From assembly GCF_046630445.1 (NCBI RefSeq), contig NC_092333.1, forward strand, positions 98,058,001 to 98,122,000: a stretch of 64,000 bases of DNA, given 5' to 3'. A model generated the notes under the pieces. It saw nothing but the letters and a program-made list of their open reading frames with translations, ran no database searches and was not told the DNA's origin. Positions 1 through 11,074 of the stretch are shown here, one piece after another. Position 1 is the stretch's first letter; every line of letters begins with the position of its first letter. The position numbers and the translations under genes were made by a program. The DNA comes from Rutidosis leptorrhynchoides (Eukaryota > Streptophyta > Magnoliopsida > Asterales > Asteraceae).

Positions 1-571
1 TGACGAGTAGAACAACTTTAAAACCCGAGCTTTGGTGAGAATCCAACTCCTTCTTCTCCAAATCAAGCTCTCTCTCACTAAAAGTGGGTTTCTCTCACTA
101 GGGTTTGAAGAGAGTGTTTGTGTGGGTGAGAAATGAGCTCCAAAGGAGTTCTAGATCAGTTTTGGTGAACCTAAACCGACCCTAAATGAAAAGACCAAAG
201 TACCCCTCACTTAAGCCTTTTAAAAAGGCTGAAAACTGCATCAGACGGGTTCGGAGCGCCGCGCCGAAAGGTGGAGCGCCGCTCCAACCTACAGGTCAGT
301 TTTCAGAAACTTGTTTTGGCCATAACTTTTTGACCGTAGCTCCGTTTTCGATGAATCAAATATCGTTGGAAACGTAATAAGATTTCCTTTCCAATGGTAA
401 GGCTTTGAAATATCAACACAAATTTTATTTCGGGTTGAAAAGATACGTACACACCTTGCCACTTCAGACAACGTCCAGTTTCCTTCGGCGTTCGAGCAAG
501 CAACACGTACACTTCATACACGCATCGTACACCATAAATACATTATGTACAATAAATATTTGGGTCTTACA
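1..571 (-). mobile_element. LTR end of a Ty3/gypsy-like element (truncated by window)
   Basis: Read on the minus strand, the sequence from 571 begins TGTAAGACCCAAATATTTAT, nearly the same start as the LTR of element B at 13982 (TGTAAGACCCGAATATTTAT), so 571 is taken as the 5' edge of an LTR running left out of the window. It contains a GC-rich imperfect palindromic pair around 254-285 (GAGCGCCGC... / GGAGCGCCGCTCC), a kind of motif also found in the other LTRs here. It interrupts an F-box reading frame at 572. The other LTR edge and target duplication lie outside the window. Confidence 0.6.
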
Positions 572-679
572 CATAACTAAATGTGCTGATGAATTCTGAC
601 CGATTCTAGACAAGATTTCCTCAATCATATCCTCTGGTAGGTCTTCTAAAATATTCGGTTGTCTACCCTTAACGTCCAT
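572..679 (-). pseudogene. F-box protein fragment, 5' end only, cut by LTR
   Basis: On the minus strand from the ATG at 679 the frame reads an F-box start (motif LPEDMIEEILSRIGQNSSAH) closely matching the N-terminus of the complete F-box ORF at 62392-62979. The match ends where the LTR at 1-571 begins, about 35 codons in, so this copy was disrupted by insertion. It lies downstream of the acidic ORF at 817-1482 in the same orientation, exactly as in element C, so it is part of retroelement A and not an independent host gene. Confidence 0.7.
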
Positions 680-816
680 TTTGTTTTTATACTGTAAAAT
701 AGACAAGGATTAGATTCGTAAAAGATAATTAACAAACAATACAAGTAATTTTTACATAGAACATAAAAGTACAAGCACACTATAATACATATAATACACA
801 ACATGATTACAACCCT

Positions 817-1482
817 CTAATCTGAATCACTGGTTTCTTCTTCTTCGGACTTGGTTCGTTTTCCTAATTTTCTAGGGATATATGGTGTTCCTCTAATATG
901 AGCCGTCGTTTTCCACAATGGTTTAGAAAAACCTGGTGGTTTAGAGGTTCCCGGGTTATTGTTAAAATCTAAGAAATACGGGCGTTTACGATATATATAA
1001 AGTTCATCGGGGTTGTAATCAGGTTTCTCTATTTCAATACCTTTTCCCTTATTGTTTTCTTTTGTTTTTTTAAATTGGGTCGAGGTAATTTCTATAACAT
1101 CATCGGAATCCTCGTCGGGATCTGATTCATCAGAAAATTGATAATTTTTCCAATATTTTGTTTCCTCAGCGGAAACACAATTGACCATTTTTAACTTTGG
1201 TCCGTTGGTTGAGGATTTTCTTTTATTTAATCGATTTACTGTAGGTATCAATATTTCTTCCTCCAGAACCTCTTCTTCTTCTGGTTCTTCCTCTTCCGAT
1301 TCCTCCTCTTCTGGTTCCTCTTCTTCCGGTTCCTCCTCTTCCGGTTCCTCCTCTTCTGGTTCCTCTTCTTCCGGTTCCTCCTCTTCCGGTTCCTCTTCGG
1401 GAATTTGTGAATCTTTCCAAAATATATTCGACTCTTCATTATTATTAGGTGAGTCGATGGGATTTGTACTAGTGGTAGACAT
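817..1482 (-). CDS. Acidic Glu/Pro-repeat protein carried by retroelement A
   Basis: A 221-residue open frame starting at the ATG at 1482, about 200 bases inside the primer-binding site of element A. Residues about 27-78 are an EEEPE-type repeat (units such as EEEEP), followed by an acidic and serine-rich middle and a basic C-terminal part with the conserved block FSKPLWKTTAHIRG and then YIPR, ending in an acidic tail. It is clearly homologous to the ORF at 63118-63735: same start, same order, same C-terminal block, different length of the Glu repeat. I do not recognise a functional family. It is not gag, protease or pol. An acidic tract followed by a basic block could suit binding of chromatin or another protein, but that is speculation. 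The frame is intact, with no stop, although the next ORF is destroyed. Confidence 0.7.
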   Translation of the reverse strand: MSTTSTNPIDSPNNNEESNIFWKDSQIPEEEPEEEEPEEEEPEEEEPEEEEPEEEEPEEEESEEEEPEEEEVLEEEILIPTVNRLNKRKSSTNGPKLKMVNCVSAEETKYWKNYQFSDESDPDEDSDDVIEITSTQFKKTKENNKGKGIEIEKPDYNPDELYIYRKRPYFLDFNNNPGTSKPPGFSKPLWKTTAHIRGTPYIPRKLGKRTKSEEEETSDSD

Positions 1483-1675
1483 CTATCACACAATATCAAA
1501 CACATTAAGAGGTTAATATATCACATAATATTTACATGTTAATAATATATAGTTTCCAATAAAAGTGTTAAGCAATCGTATTTAAAGAAAACACGGTCGA
1601 AGTCCAGACTCACTAATGTATCCTAACAAACTCGATAAGACACACTAATGCAAATTTCTGGTTCTCTAAGACCAA

Positions 1676-1690
1676 CGCTTGGATACCAAC
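1676..1690 (-). other. Primer-binding site of element A
   Basis: On the minus strand the bases following the LTR edge read GTTGGTATCCAAGCG, close to the iMet-tRNA primer site TGGTATCAGAGC that is exact in elements B and D. Its place directly after an LTR ending in CA fixes the element as minus-oriented, with this LTR being the 5' one. Confidence 0.7.
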
Positions 1691-4600
1691 TGAAATGTCC
1701 CGTTCATATTGATTATAAACGTTCCATATTAATTGATTTCGTTGTGAGGTTTTGACCTCTATATGAGACGTTTTTCAAAGACTGCATTCGTTTTTAAAAC
1801 AAACCATAACTTTATTTTATCAACAAGGTTAAAAAGACACCACCTAGATTATCCAGAAATGATAATCTAACAAATATCACACTTACACACTACCAATACA
1901 TATTGGTTTACAAATATTAATATGTTACAACAAAATAAATCTCGAATGCAGTTTTAAACAATATTATACAAGCATGCTAACACCAAATCTTGTCCATAAT
2001 ATAGCATGCAACAGCGGAAGCTCTTAATAATCACCTGAGAATAAACATGCTTTAAACGTCAACAAAAATGTTGGTGAGTTATAGGTTTAACCTATATATT
2101 TATCAAATCGTAATAATAGACCACAAGATTTCATATTTCAATATACATCCCATACATAGAGATAAAAATCATTCATATGGTGAACACCTGGTAACCGACC
2201 TTAACAAGATGCATATAGAATATCCCCTATCATTCCGGGACTCCCTTCGGACATGATAAATTCGAAGTACTAAAGCATCCGGTACTTTGGATGGGGTTTG
2301 TTGAACCCAATAGATCTATCTTTAGGATTCGCGTCAATTAGGGTGTCTGTTCCCTAATTCTTAGATTACCAGACTAAAAATGGGCATATTCGGTTTAATA
2401 ATTCAACCATAGAATGTAGTTTCACGTACTTGTGTCTATTTTGTAAAACATTTATAAACTGCTTGTGTTCTCATCCCAAAAATGTTAGATTTAAAAAGTG
2501 GGACTATAACTCACTTTCACAGATTTTTACTTCGTCGGGAAGTAAGACTTGGCCACGGGTTGATTCACGAACCTATAACAAATATGTACATATATATCAA
2601 AGTATGATCAAAATATAATTATAACATTTTATTACGTTTTAATGATTTGGGTGTGTTAAGTCAGTAGTCCTCGTTAGTAACCTACAACTAGTTGTCCACA
2701 GTTAGATGTACAGAAATAAAGCAATATATTTTATCTCGAATCAATCCACGACCTCGTGTATACAAGTCTCAGGCTAGATCACAACTCAAAGTATATATAA
2801 TATTTTGGAATCAATCTCAACCCTGTATAGCTAACTCCAACATTACTACATATAGAGTGTCTATGGTTGTTCCGAAATATATATATAGATGGGTCGATAT
2901 GATATGTCAAAACATTGTATTCGTGTCTATGGTATCCCAAGATTACATAATATATGTTGGAATACATGTATAATACAATATGAGTTAGCTAGGATATGAT
3001 TAATATAGATTTGTTACCAATTTTCACGTAGCTACAACAAGTAAAATTATCCAATCTTGTTTTACCCATAACTTCTTCGTTTTAAATCCGTTTTGAGTGA
3101 TTCAAGTTGCTATGGTTTCATATTGAAGTTAAGTTTATGAAACTAAACAGAAAAAGTATAAGTTTATAGTCGGAAATACAGGTTACAAGTCGTTTTTGTA
3201 AAGGTAGTCATTTCAGTCGAAAGAACGATGTCTAGATGACCATTTGGAAAACATACTTCCACTTTGAGTTTAACCATGATTTTTGGATATAGTTTCATGT
3301 TCATAAGAAAAATAATTTTCGAAGAAGAACAACTTTTAAATCAAAGTTTATCATAGTTTTTAATTAACTAACCCAAAACAGCCCGCGGTGTTACTATGAC
3401 GGCGTATATTCAGTTTTACGGTGTTTTTCGTGTTTTCAGGTTTTAAATCATTAAGTTAGCATATCATATAGATATAGAACATGTGTTTAGTTGATTTTAA
3501 AAGTCAAGTTAGAAGGATTAACTTTTGTTTGCGAACAAGTTTAGAATTAACTAAACTATGTTCGAGTGATTACAAGTTTAAACCTTCGAATAAGGTAGTT
3601 TTATATATATGAATCGAATGATGTTATGAACACCGTTACTACCTCAGGTTTTGTGGATAAACCTACTGGAAATGATAAAAATAGATCTAGCTTCAAAGGA
3701 TCCTTGGATGGCTTGAAAATTCTTGAAGCAAAATCATGACACGAAAACAAGTTCAAGTAAGATTTTCACTCGAAATAAGATTGTTAAAGTTATAGAAATT
3801 GAATCAAAGTTTGAATATGAGTATTACCTTATATTAGAAAGATATCTTACTGTAAATAAGAAAGATTTCTTGAGGTTAGATGATCACTCAAAGTGGATTT
3901 GCAAGATTGGAAATAAGCTAGCAAACTTGGAAGTGTTGTTGGTGTGTTCTTGAGTAGTTGTTTTATAACTTGGTTTATGTATGGATTTATGAACTAGATT
4001 GAGCTAGATTTTGATGAAGATGATGAAGAACACTTAGAATAATGGAAGAACACTTGAGAGAGATGAGTTTGATTCAAGAAAAATTGATAATGAAAGTGTT
4101 TGTGTGTGTACTCCTTCACGTGAAAATGGGGTGTTCATAAAGGCTCCATTAGTTTGTAATTTTGTGTAATCATTCATGCTAGTTGCCAAATGATGGTTCC
4201 CACATGGTTAGGTGACTCACATGGGCTACTAAGAGCTGATCATTGGAGTGTATATACCAATAGTAAATATGTTTAGAAGCTGTGTATTGTACGAGTACAA
4301 ATACGAGTGCATACGAGTAGAATTGTTGGTGAAAATGAATGAGGATGTAATTGTAAGCATTTTTGTTAAGTAGAAGTACTTTGATAAGTGTCTTAAAGTC
4401 TTTCAAAAGTGTATGAATACATATTAAAACACTACATGTATATACATTTTAACTGAGTCGTTAAGTCATCGTTAATCGTTACATGTAAATGTTGTTTTGA
4501 AACCTTTAAGTTAACGATCTTGTAAAATGTTGTTAACCCATTGTTTATTATATCAAATGATATGCTAAATTATTATATTATCATAATAATATGATGAATT

Positions 4601-5157
4601 AATATATCTTAATATGATATATATACATTTAAATGTCGTTACAACGATAATCGTTACATATATGTCTCGTTTCGAAATCCTTAAGTTAGTAGTCTTGTTT
4701 TTACATATGTAGTTCATTGTTAATATACTTAATGATATGTTTACTTATCATTTAACATGTTTATATATAGTGTAACAATATCTTAAAATGATTCATATGT
4801 AATTAGTAAGACGTTGTTATAACGATAATCGTTATATATATCGTTTTCAAGTTTCGTAATTCAATAGTCTCATTTTTATGTATATAACTCATTGTTAAAA
4901 TACTTAATGAGGTACATACTTATCATAATATCATGTTAACTATATATATCTCCGTATATATGTCATCATATAGTTTTTACAAGTTTTAACGTTCGTGAAT
5001 CGCCGGTCAACTTGGGTGGTCAAATGTCTATATGAAACCTATTTCAGTTAATCAAGTCTTAACAAGTTTGATTGCTTAACATGTTGGAAACACTTAATCA
5101 TGTAAATAACAATTTCATTTAATATATAAAAATATGGAAAAGTTCGGGTCACTACAC
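1691..5157 (-). mobile_element. 5' LTR of Ty3/gypsy element A (3.47 kb)
   Basis: On the minus strand the LTR starts TGTAGTGACCCGAAC at 5157 and ends GGGACATTTCA at 1691, giving TG...CA ends. It is homologous along its length to the LTR at 52907-57338. It contains the YTCAC-hairpin-AG cassette at 2035-2078 (minus strand: CTCAC, then CAACA/TGTTG stem with TTTT loop, AG 25 nt later). No protein-coding frame is supported inside. The partner LTR lies left of the window, so the target duplication cannot be checked. Confidence 0.85.
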
Positions 5158-5654
5158 AACGGATTTTCCTGCCAAAAGTTGTGTCGTTTCGGTTAACGAT
5201 TTTTCCTGCCAAAATGAAAGGTTACACCCTTTGGTTTATCAACCAAATCAAAACTGATTTCCCCCTCGAGAAAATCAATTACTTGCTTCAATAAGAAATA
5301 CAGTAACATACATTCTCTCAGACACTCAAATTTGAATCTTCTTCCCTGGAATCTAATCTCGTGCTTGTCTTATCCCAGTCATGATTTTGTGATACCCGAA
5401 CTTTGTTGGGTCGAAATACCTAATTGAGAAAGTTATTACACGATTCAAGAACTAATCAGATTATCAATTACAACCCTAATTTCTAACAATTTCACCATTA
5501 TTGTGTTGCATGTGTAAGGGGTTCTTCCCTATTGTTAACACTAGTATCACGATCCCATATATTTTAACATCAACTATGACGTAATAGCAAAAATACACAC
5601 CCATTCTGGAGCCATATAACCTCAAGTACCTATAATCTGAGAAAAACCAGAATT

Positions 5655-5963
5655 GTCATCCATTCTTCGATGGTGACCTGACTTCCCATAAGGGAGGTCA
5701 GGGGTTTGACCCCCATTAGCTGCAAAAAGTATTTTCCTTGAGGTTAGACTCCCATTTCATCGGCCTCAGAAGTCTCAGATGTCTTGCGTTTGAGCCTCAC
5801 TCGAGGAGGCTTCACCATACGCGATGCTAGTATGGATTCGTCGTTGGGTTTCCTCCCGAGGGGTGGTATGACTATAAATGGTTCTTCCCATGTAGTGATC
5901 TGGTGGGTAAATTCCGACACTGCGTTTGGACCCTCATCTGTAACTCTTAACCTCTGTTAAAAA
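5655..5963 (+). mobile_element. SINE copy inside the kinase pseudogene
   Basis: A tRNA-like head with a B-box-like AGGGGTTTGACCCC near 5700 is followed by a body that is also present, inverted, at 13622-13915 (shared blocks include AAAGTATTTTCCTTG and CTCCCATTTCAT). The end CTCTGTTAAAAAA resembles the ends of the SINEs at 23.3 and 46.6 kb. It sits between two adjacent kinase motifs, which shows it is an insertion. I could not find a convincing target duplication, so the exact ends are approximate. Confidence 0.65.
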
Positions 5964-6066
5964 ATATAATATGTTACGTGGTTTAACATCACAATGCAAA
6001 ACCAATTCCAAACACTCTTCATGTAAATAAGCTAAACCTTTTGCAATACCACCTCATACTTGTAGC

Positions 6067-6416
6067 CAGTGTTGCAAAAATCGGAAAACTCGGCCGATTT
6101 CTCGGGGAGAAATCGGTTTAACCTCCATGCCGAAAACTCGTTTTGGAATCGGCCAAAAAATCGTTCAACGACCAAAAATCGGTCAAATCTCCCAAAAATC
6201 GGTCAAATATCCCAAAAATCGGTCAAAACTCGGGAAAATCGGTCAAATCTCGAAAAAAACAGTCAAATCTCGGTAAAATCGGTCAAATCTCGGGAAAAAC
6301 TCGGTAAAATCTCAATAGCCAACGAAAGCCAATCGCCGATAACTCCCCGAGTTCTCCGAGTTCTCGTTTTGAAGACCCTGTCGAGAACTCCCCGAGAACC
6401 GATTTCTGCAACCTTG
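6067..6416. mobile_element. hAT-type MITE with 8-bp target duplication
   Basis: The element is 350 bp, flanked by an exact 8-bp direct repeat CTTGTAGC (6059-6066 and 6417-6424). Its ends are inverted: left CAGTGTTGCAAAAATCGG, right (reverse complement) CAAGGTTGCAGAAATCGG, both followed by CTCGGGGAG. Eight-base duplications and CAG/CAA-type ends fit the hAT superfamily. The middle is a degenerate tandem of an AAAATCGGTCAAATCTC unit of about 18 bp. It interrupts the kinase pseudogene. No transposase is encoded. Confidence 0.85.
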
Positions 6417-6545
6417 CTTGTAGCTTATTATTCCAATCAAATTTATTGGAATCTAAGATTTCAGCCAACAAACCATTCTCCATATACTCGAACACGAGCC
6501 TATGTGTCCCTTCATCACATTACCCCGTGTTTCTATCAAATTCAT

Positions 6546-7963
6546 GTGCTTAAGCCTCCCAATTATACTTATTTATACTAGTAGATATCGTTCTTTGATA
6601 TTTTTAGATCTTTGGAGGGCGGTTCTCATCTTCCCATCACGGTGTTATTTATGAGGTGAAGACAAAGTCTTGGAAGAAGAAAGGAAAAAATAAGCTTTAG
6701 GTCGATGTTGATTCATATACTTTACGGTATCAAAGCGGGGACGAGTTGGATGAGGCTTTGGGTGGTGTTGTGCTTAAAGATGGGTCTTGGGTCAACACTT
6801 GGGTTGTTGTTTGATTCGATCAACTTGGCAGAGGAGATATACGTGTCTATCTTCGATCAACCTAAGGTTTTTGTTTATTCCTCTCGTACGGGTAACTCAG
6901 TTCGGTTCGAGCAGGTGAAAGGTAAGCTTTAAGGTCGGATTCGAAAAAAAAGAAATGTCTCAAAAACTGATGAGAAATTGGTTGTTGTAACATCGTTTAG
7001 TTTTGTTTTGGCTGTTTTTTGTTTAGTTTGTGAATAGTTGTATCTTATAGTTCGGTTGTGAGTTGTTGTGTTCTCTTTTGAGTTTTTTTTTTAGTGTCAA
7101 ATGCATTGGTTAAGATCGGTGAAATTTTTAATGTCTTTTTTGACTGATAGTAAACCCATCAAATTGCAGTGACGGGTGCAGTGTTACTTTCGAGTATAAA
7201 AAAAAAGTGCATAACTAGTAGAGCTATATGCAAATCAGACTTGGGCAAAAAAAATTTAGAATTTGGTTTATGTTAAATAAAATTTGAATGAGAAAGTGCA
7301 ATTAAACTACAACTAACACATATATAAACAGCTTGCATTTAAAGCACACTAATAAGTTAACCAACCAATTAGAAATTCTTACTATACAATTCATGGGCAA
7401 ATTCTCAGTTTCTCACTATAAGTACGACAATAACATTAATATTAATAATCACATTTATAATAATGAATATATTATGAACGATCAGCAAACATCAAACCTA
7501 CAAAAATAATAGCTTAGGTGACCATAAAATTGATGACTGCGAATATATATTCAGGTAACCATAAAAGATAATATTGTAACCCTTTGAGTTACGAGCGTTT
7601 AAAATATTGAATCAATTAAATATGAGTCCTTATAAAGAAATATGATCAAGATGGTGACAGGTCACAGATTCTACGAGCTTTCATCATTTTAGTCATATCT
7701 GTTTCATACGTATTGAGATTTAGTAAATTTAAAAGTCCAAACTCCAGTACTTACCCAAACTTTTAGGGTTGCCACAACCCTCCTTTCTCCCTTAAAAGTT
7801 CCACCATTGGTTAGATGGTTATCCTTGTTTGGTTTGTTTTGGTCTGGTTCATTTTTAGATAGTGGCTTAGTTTTGGTTGTAGAGCAATTTCTAATTACGA
7901 GGCTTGTTTATCGGTAACTAGTTAGATTCTTTTCATCTTTGATGAAAGATCCTCGTGTTATAT

Positions 7964-8004
<41 letters not shown>

Positions 8005-8453
8005 TGTTAAAAAAGAAAAGCATGTAAATACTTGTGTATAAATTGGCACAAACCAAAAATATATGTTGAAAAGTACTAAAAATAAAGGTTCCTTGCTCGC
8101 ATTTCAAGACAAGATCCAATTAACCCGGTTGGATCCAAGCAACATCCAACAAGCTCTGCTTTGCGTGCGTAGGACCATATCATTCGGTACTTTTTTGTAA
8201 TTTTTCAAGCAACTTCGGAAATTATTGATTCTCAATTGTTCTACACAATCAAATGTTATTTACTTTTCTGTGTAACTAAATTTGACTTCTATTTCATCAA
8301 AAATACAGGCCTATTTTGTTTATGTCAATATGAGTATATAACTTTAACCCTGTACGGTAGTATTTGAAGGTTGTGAGTCACTTAAATCAATCAATAGTTT
8401 GATTATTTTTTATCCTAGGTAAACATCTTTTTATTTTATGTATAACACCTTTA
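6546..8453. other. Intergenic, AT-rich, no supported gene
   Basis: No convincing coding frame is seen. 6600-6940 reads like decayed coding sequence on the plus strand (fragments such as GDELDEALGGVVLKDGSW with stops), but I do not recognise a family. A T37 run lies at 7967-8003. The remainder is AT-rich sequence without a structure I can name. Confidence 0.4.
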
Positions 8454-10216
8454 GACCGAATTTAACGCTTCCGTGTTAGCATGTGTGCTAGCCAACACGC
8501 CAGCAAATACGCCGTAGCGTGGCGTGTTGGTCGAGGAAATGGGACGCGTGCATCAAGCCAACACGAGACTTCATGGTACGTGTTGAAGAAATTTGGCGAC
8601 GTGGAGGGTTGACAACCTCCAAAAATTAACGGATATATACATATATTATATATTAATTAATTAAAAAAAATTAATTTTATCTATATATATACAATATACA
8701 AACACAATTTCAAACACACTCTCATTCACTTTAATTCCAATTTCAATTTCTTACTATCATTTACTCAAAATGGATGCCTATTTAAAAATCGTCGACGATG
8801 ATTCTTCAGACGATGAATTGTTATTAGGTGTTATGGGTTCGTGCGCCGAAGAGCTAGACCGAGAAGCTGGTGAGGGCTCAAGTCAGGCACCTCCACGACC
8901 TCCACGAGCCCGAATCTATATTCCTTGGGACCGCAAAGGTGCAGCTGAACGTCTACACAGAGACTATTTTGCAGAATCTCCTACTTATCCCGATAGCAAA
9001 TTTTAAAGACGTTATTGAATGCAACCGCAATTATTCGAGCGTATCATATCAGGTATACGCGACTGCACTATTAATCCTTTACCCGAACAGGCACTCATAC
9101 GACGCTGTTGGTCGTCAACGTTTTAATATATATCAAAAGTGCACCTCTGCATTACGACAGTTGGCCTACGGTACGGCGGGTGATATGTGGGACGAATATT
9201 TGCATATGAGCGAGCTAACCTCGTTAAACTGTTTAGACAACTTTTGTTTGTGTGTTACTGATTTTACCAACAAGAATATCTACGTAAACTAACTGCACGT
9301 GATATTCAACGAATATATGAAAGGCACGAAACAAGGCATGGTTTTAAGCCGTTCCCCATTGTTTGATTCTATTAGGAACGGTTCCGCTCCACCTTCCATT
9401 TACAGTAAATGGTCATAACTATACACATGGTTATTATCTCGCGGACGGTATTTATTCAGATTGGGCTACACTTATCAAAGCATATCAATCCCCAACCGAC
9501 GAGCCATGTGCAAAGTTCACACGTTTTCAAAAAAGTGCACGAAAAGATGTCGAGCGAACATTTGGTGTCCTTAAAGGTAGATTCAATATATTACGTGTGC
9601 CTGGAAGAGCTTGGAGAGCTAAAAAATGCACCGCATATTATATTGTTGTGTTCTATTGCACAATATGATCCCAGATGATAATGATTTTGCTATAACGTCA
9701 CTTGATTAATGAGTATCTAAAAGAGCCAGAAAACAACCCGTTTTTGTTAGGAATCGAAATACTTCTCGAGATTCAAGCGAAAAGGAAATTCGCGACAAAG
9801 ATGTGCATAATGCACTTCGTACGGACTTAACCGAGCATATTTGGAATCTTCCACCAAACTACCGTCATACTATTTAAGTTATGTTTTAATGTAATGTTTT
9901 TTTAATTATCGTATTGTAATATTTTAATTATCGTATTGTAGTTTTATATTTGTAGGACTTTTTAAATGTAATCGTTTTTTTAATAATAATTTTACTGTGT
10001 TTTATTAAATTTATTTGTTATTATAATTACAAAATAATAATATAACTAATTAAACAAAATAAATTAAATACAAGAAAAATGAAAAAGAAATAAAAAATAC
10101 CCCCAACACGCCACTCAGCACGTCACCAATTACACGGCAGTCTAGCAGCACGCTAATCAAGCACCACACCCCCATCCAGCAACACGACAACACGCTCCTC
10201 ATGGTTAAATATGGTC
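8454..10216 (+). mobile_element. PIF/Harbinger DNA transposon, decayed
   Basis: The element is 1763 bp, flanked by the trinucleotide duplication TTA (8451-8453 and 10217-10219), as PIF/Harbinger elements require. Terminal inverted repeats are short and imperfect: left GACCGAATTTAAC, right (reverse complement) GACCATATTTAAC. Subterminal regions on both sides are rich in AACACG/CGTGTTG motifs, likely transposase-binding repeats. It encodes the transposase remnant at 8770-9877. Confidence 0.85.
8770..9877 (+). pseudogene. PIF/Harbinger (HARBI1/ALP1-like) transposase pseudogene
   Basis: Starts at the ATG at 8770 with an acidic N-terminus, then RIYIPWDRKGAAERLHRDY, typical of plant Harbinger transposases. 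In-frame stops follow at about 9004 and 9019. A long readable stretch then contains SALRQLAYGTAGDMWDEYLH and LDNFCLCVTDF. Around 9355 the frame jumps from GFKPF directly to LFDSIRNGSAPP, so roughly 300 bp holding the first catalytic aspartate region are missing. The end reads HGYYLADGIYSDWATLIKAY, ARKDVERTFGVLKGRFNILR and PPNYRHTI with a stop at 9875-9877. Missing active-site segment plus stops means it cannot encode an active transposase. Confidence 0.85.
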
Positions 10217-10261
10217 TTAGTTTGTTTCGCGTTTTTAAAATCGTACGTTATTAGTTGAAAA

Positions 10262-10770
10262 CTAGTTGTGGAGCCCTCGCTTCGCGCAGGGAGCTCCGTT
10301 TTGAATGCGAGTTAAAAAAAAAGTGTTTCCTTTTGTGGATCTATTTTGTAAAAAAAGAATTTTTTTCGACATCTAACATTGAAGGGTTGTTCCTTTTGTG
10401 AAAGTTGCTTCTTTTAGCGTTAAAGTTAGTTGATCTATTTTGTAAAAAAAATATTTTTTCGACATCTTTTGGTAGCATTGAAGGGTTGTTCCTTTTAAGA
10501 AAGTTGTTTCTTTTATCGTTGGAGACAAAAAAAATGTAGCACATTAGTGGCCTATGTGGGTCCTACTGTTTGAGCGCATTGTAGAAGCCGGTAAAGCGTG
10601 GTGGGTGTTTTTGGTGTTAGTGATGGGATAAATAATAATTTATAATATAGGTATAAAGTATGGGGTTCGATTTGTATTTTAATGAAAGTTAGGGGATTAG
10701 TTTGTAAAAAATGAAAAATTGAATAGTACTATTAATAAAAAAAAGACAAATTTTGTCTATAACTTATATT
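10262..10770 (-). mobile_element. Possible non-autonomous Helitron (minus)
   Basis: On the minus strand the sequence GAGCTCCCT, GCGCGAAGCG, AGGGCTC forms a GC-rich hairpin, followed after a short spacer by CAACTAG|T, the arrangement expected at a Helitron 3' end (hairpin, then CTRR, inserted before T). The 5' end is less certain: a TCTTTTTTTTATTAATAG start near 10750-10770 is a candidate. No RepHel frame is present. 10333-10527 holds two tandem copies of a unit of about 100 bp (shared GAAGGGTTGTTCCTTTT). Confidence 0.35.
10333..10527. repeat. Two-copy tandem repeat, about 100 bp unit
   Basis: Two adjacent copies share GATCTATTTTGTAAAAAAA, TTTTTTCGACATCT, CATTGAAGGGTTGTTCC and TTTCTTTTATCGTT-like blocks with small differences. 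Confidence 0.8.
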
Positions 10771-11074
10771 GGTAATTTCTCAATGACGTCTTGATTAAAA
10801 TACTCCCAACAAGTAACGACAAAAATGACAAAACAAAAGACTAAATCAAATTTTTAGGAAAGATACAGTTCAATCCTTGTCGAATTTCATTTCATTTAAG
10901 AAGTAATAGAAAGTTATTCGCCTATATATGTACTGAACTTCTCTTAGACCACTCATTATGGTTGAGCTTTATACTTTTCCGAGTATTGTGGTGAATTGGG
11001 AGAGTCGTGAAAAAAGATTGCTATGACGATATTTGAGGGGCCATTTCAATTTACCTGTTTTATGTTTTTATTTT

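Larger units (their letters stand above)
5515..6545 (-). pseudogene. Receptor-like protein kinase pseudogene (ZmPK1/S-domain type)
   Basis: Kinase motifs can be read in order on the minus strand: LKHMNLIE near 6530; HRLVFEYMENG near 6500; [15 protein letters not shown] then HCDVKPRNI at about 6050-5975; GT*GYMAPEWV near 5635-5600; and VDVKIYGIVILVLTIGKNP near 5575-5515. The catalytic-loop form HCDVKP and the GxxGYMAPEW activation segment are typical of plant S-domain/ZmPK1-like receptor kinases. The gene is dead: it has in-frame stops and frame shifts, a hAT MITE (6067-6416) between the EYMENG and GLAYLH parts, and a SINE (about 5655-5963) between the catalytic loop and the activation segment. 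The extracellular part is not visible. Confidence 0.8.

Noticed and set aside
1181..1516. Plus-strand Ser/Gly-repeat ORF
   Set aside because: Antisense of the Glu-repeat ORF, which is conserved in a second copy. The Ser/Gly frame is not independently supported.
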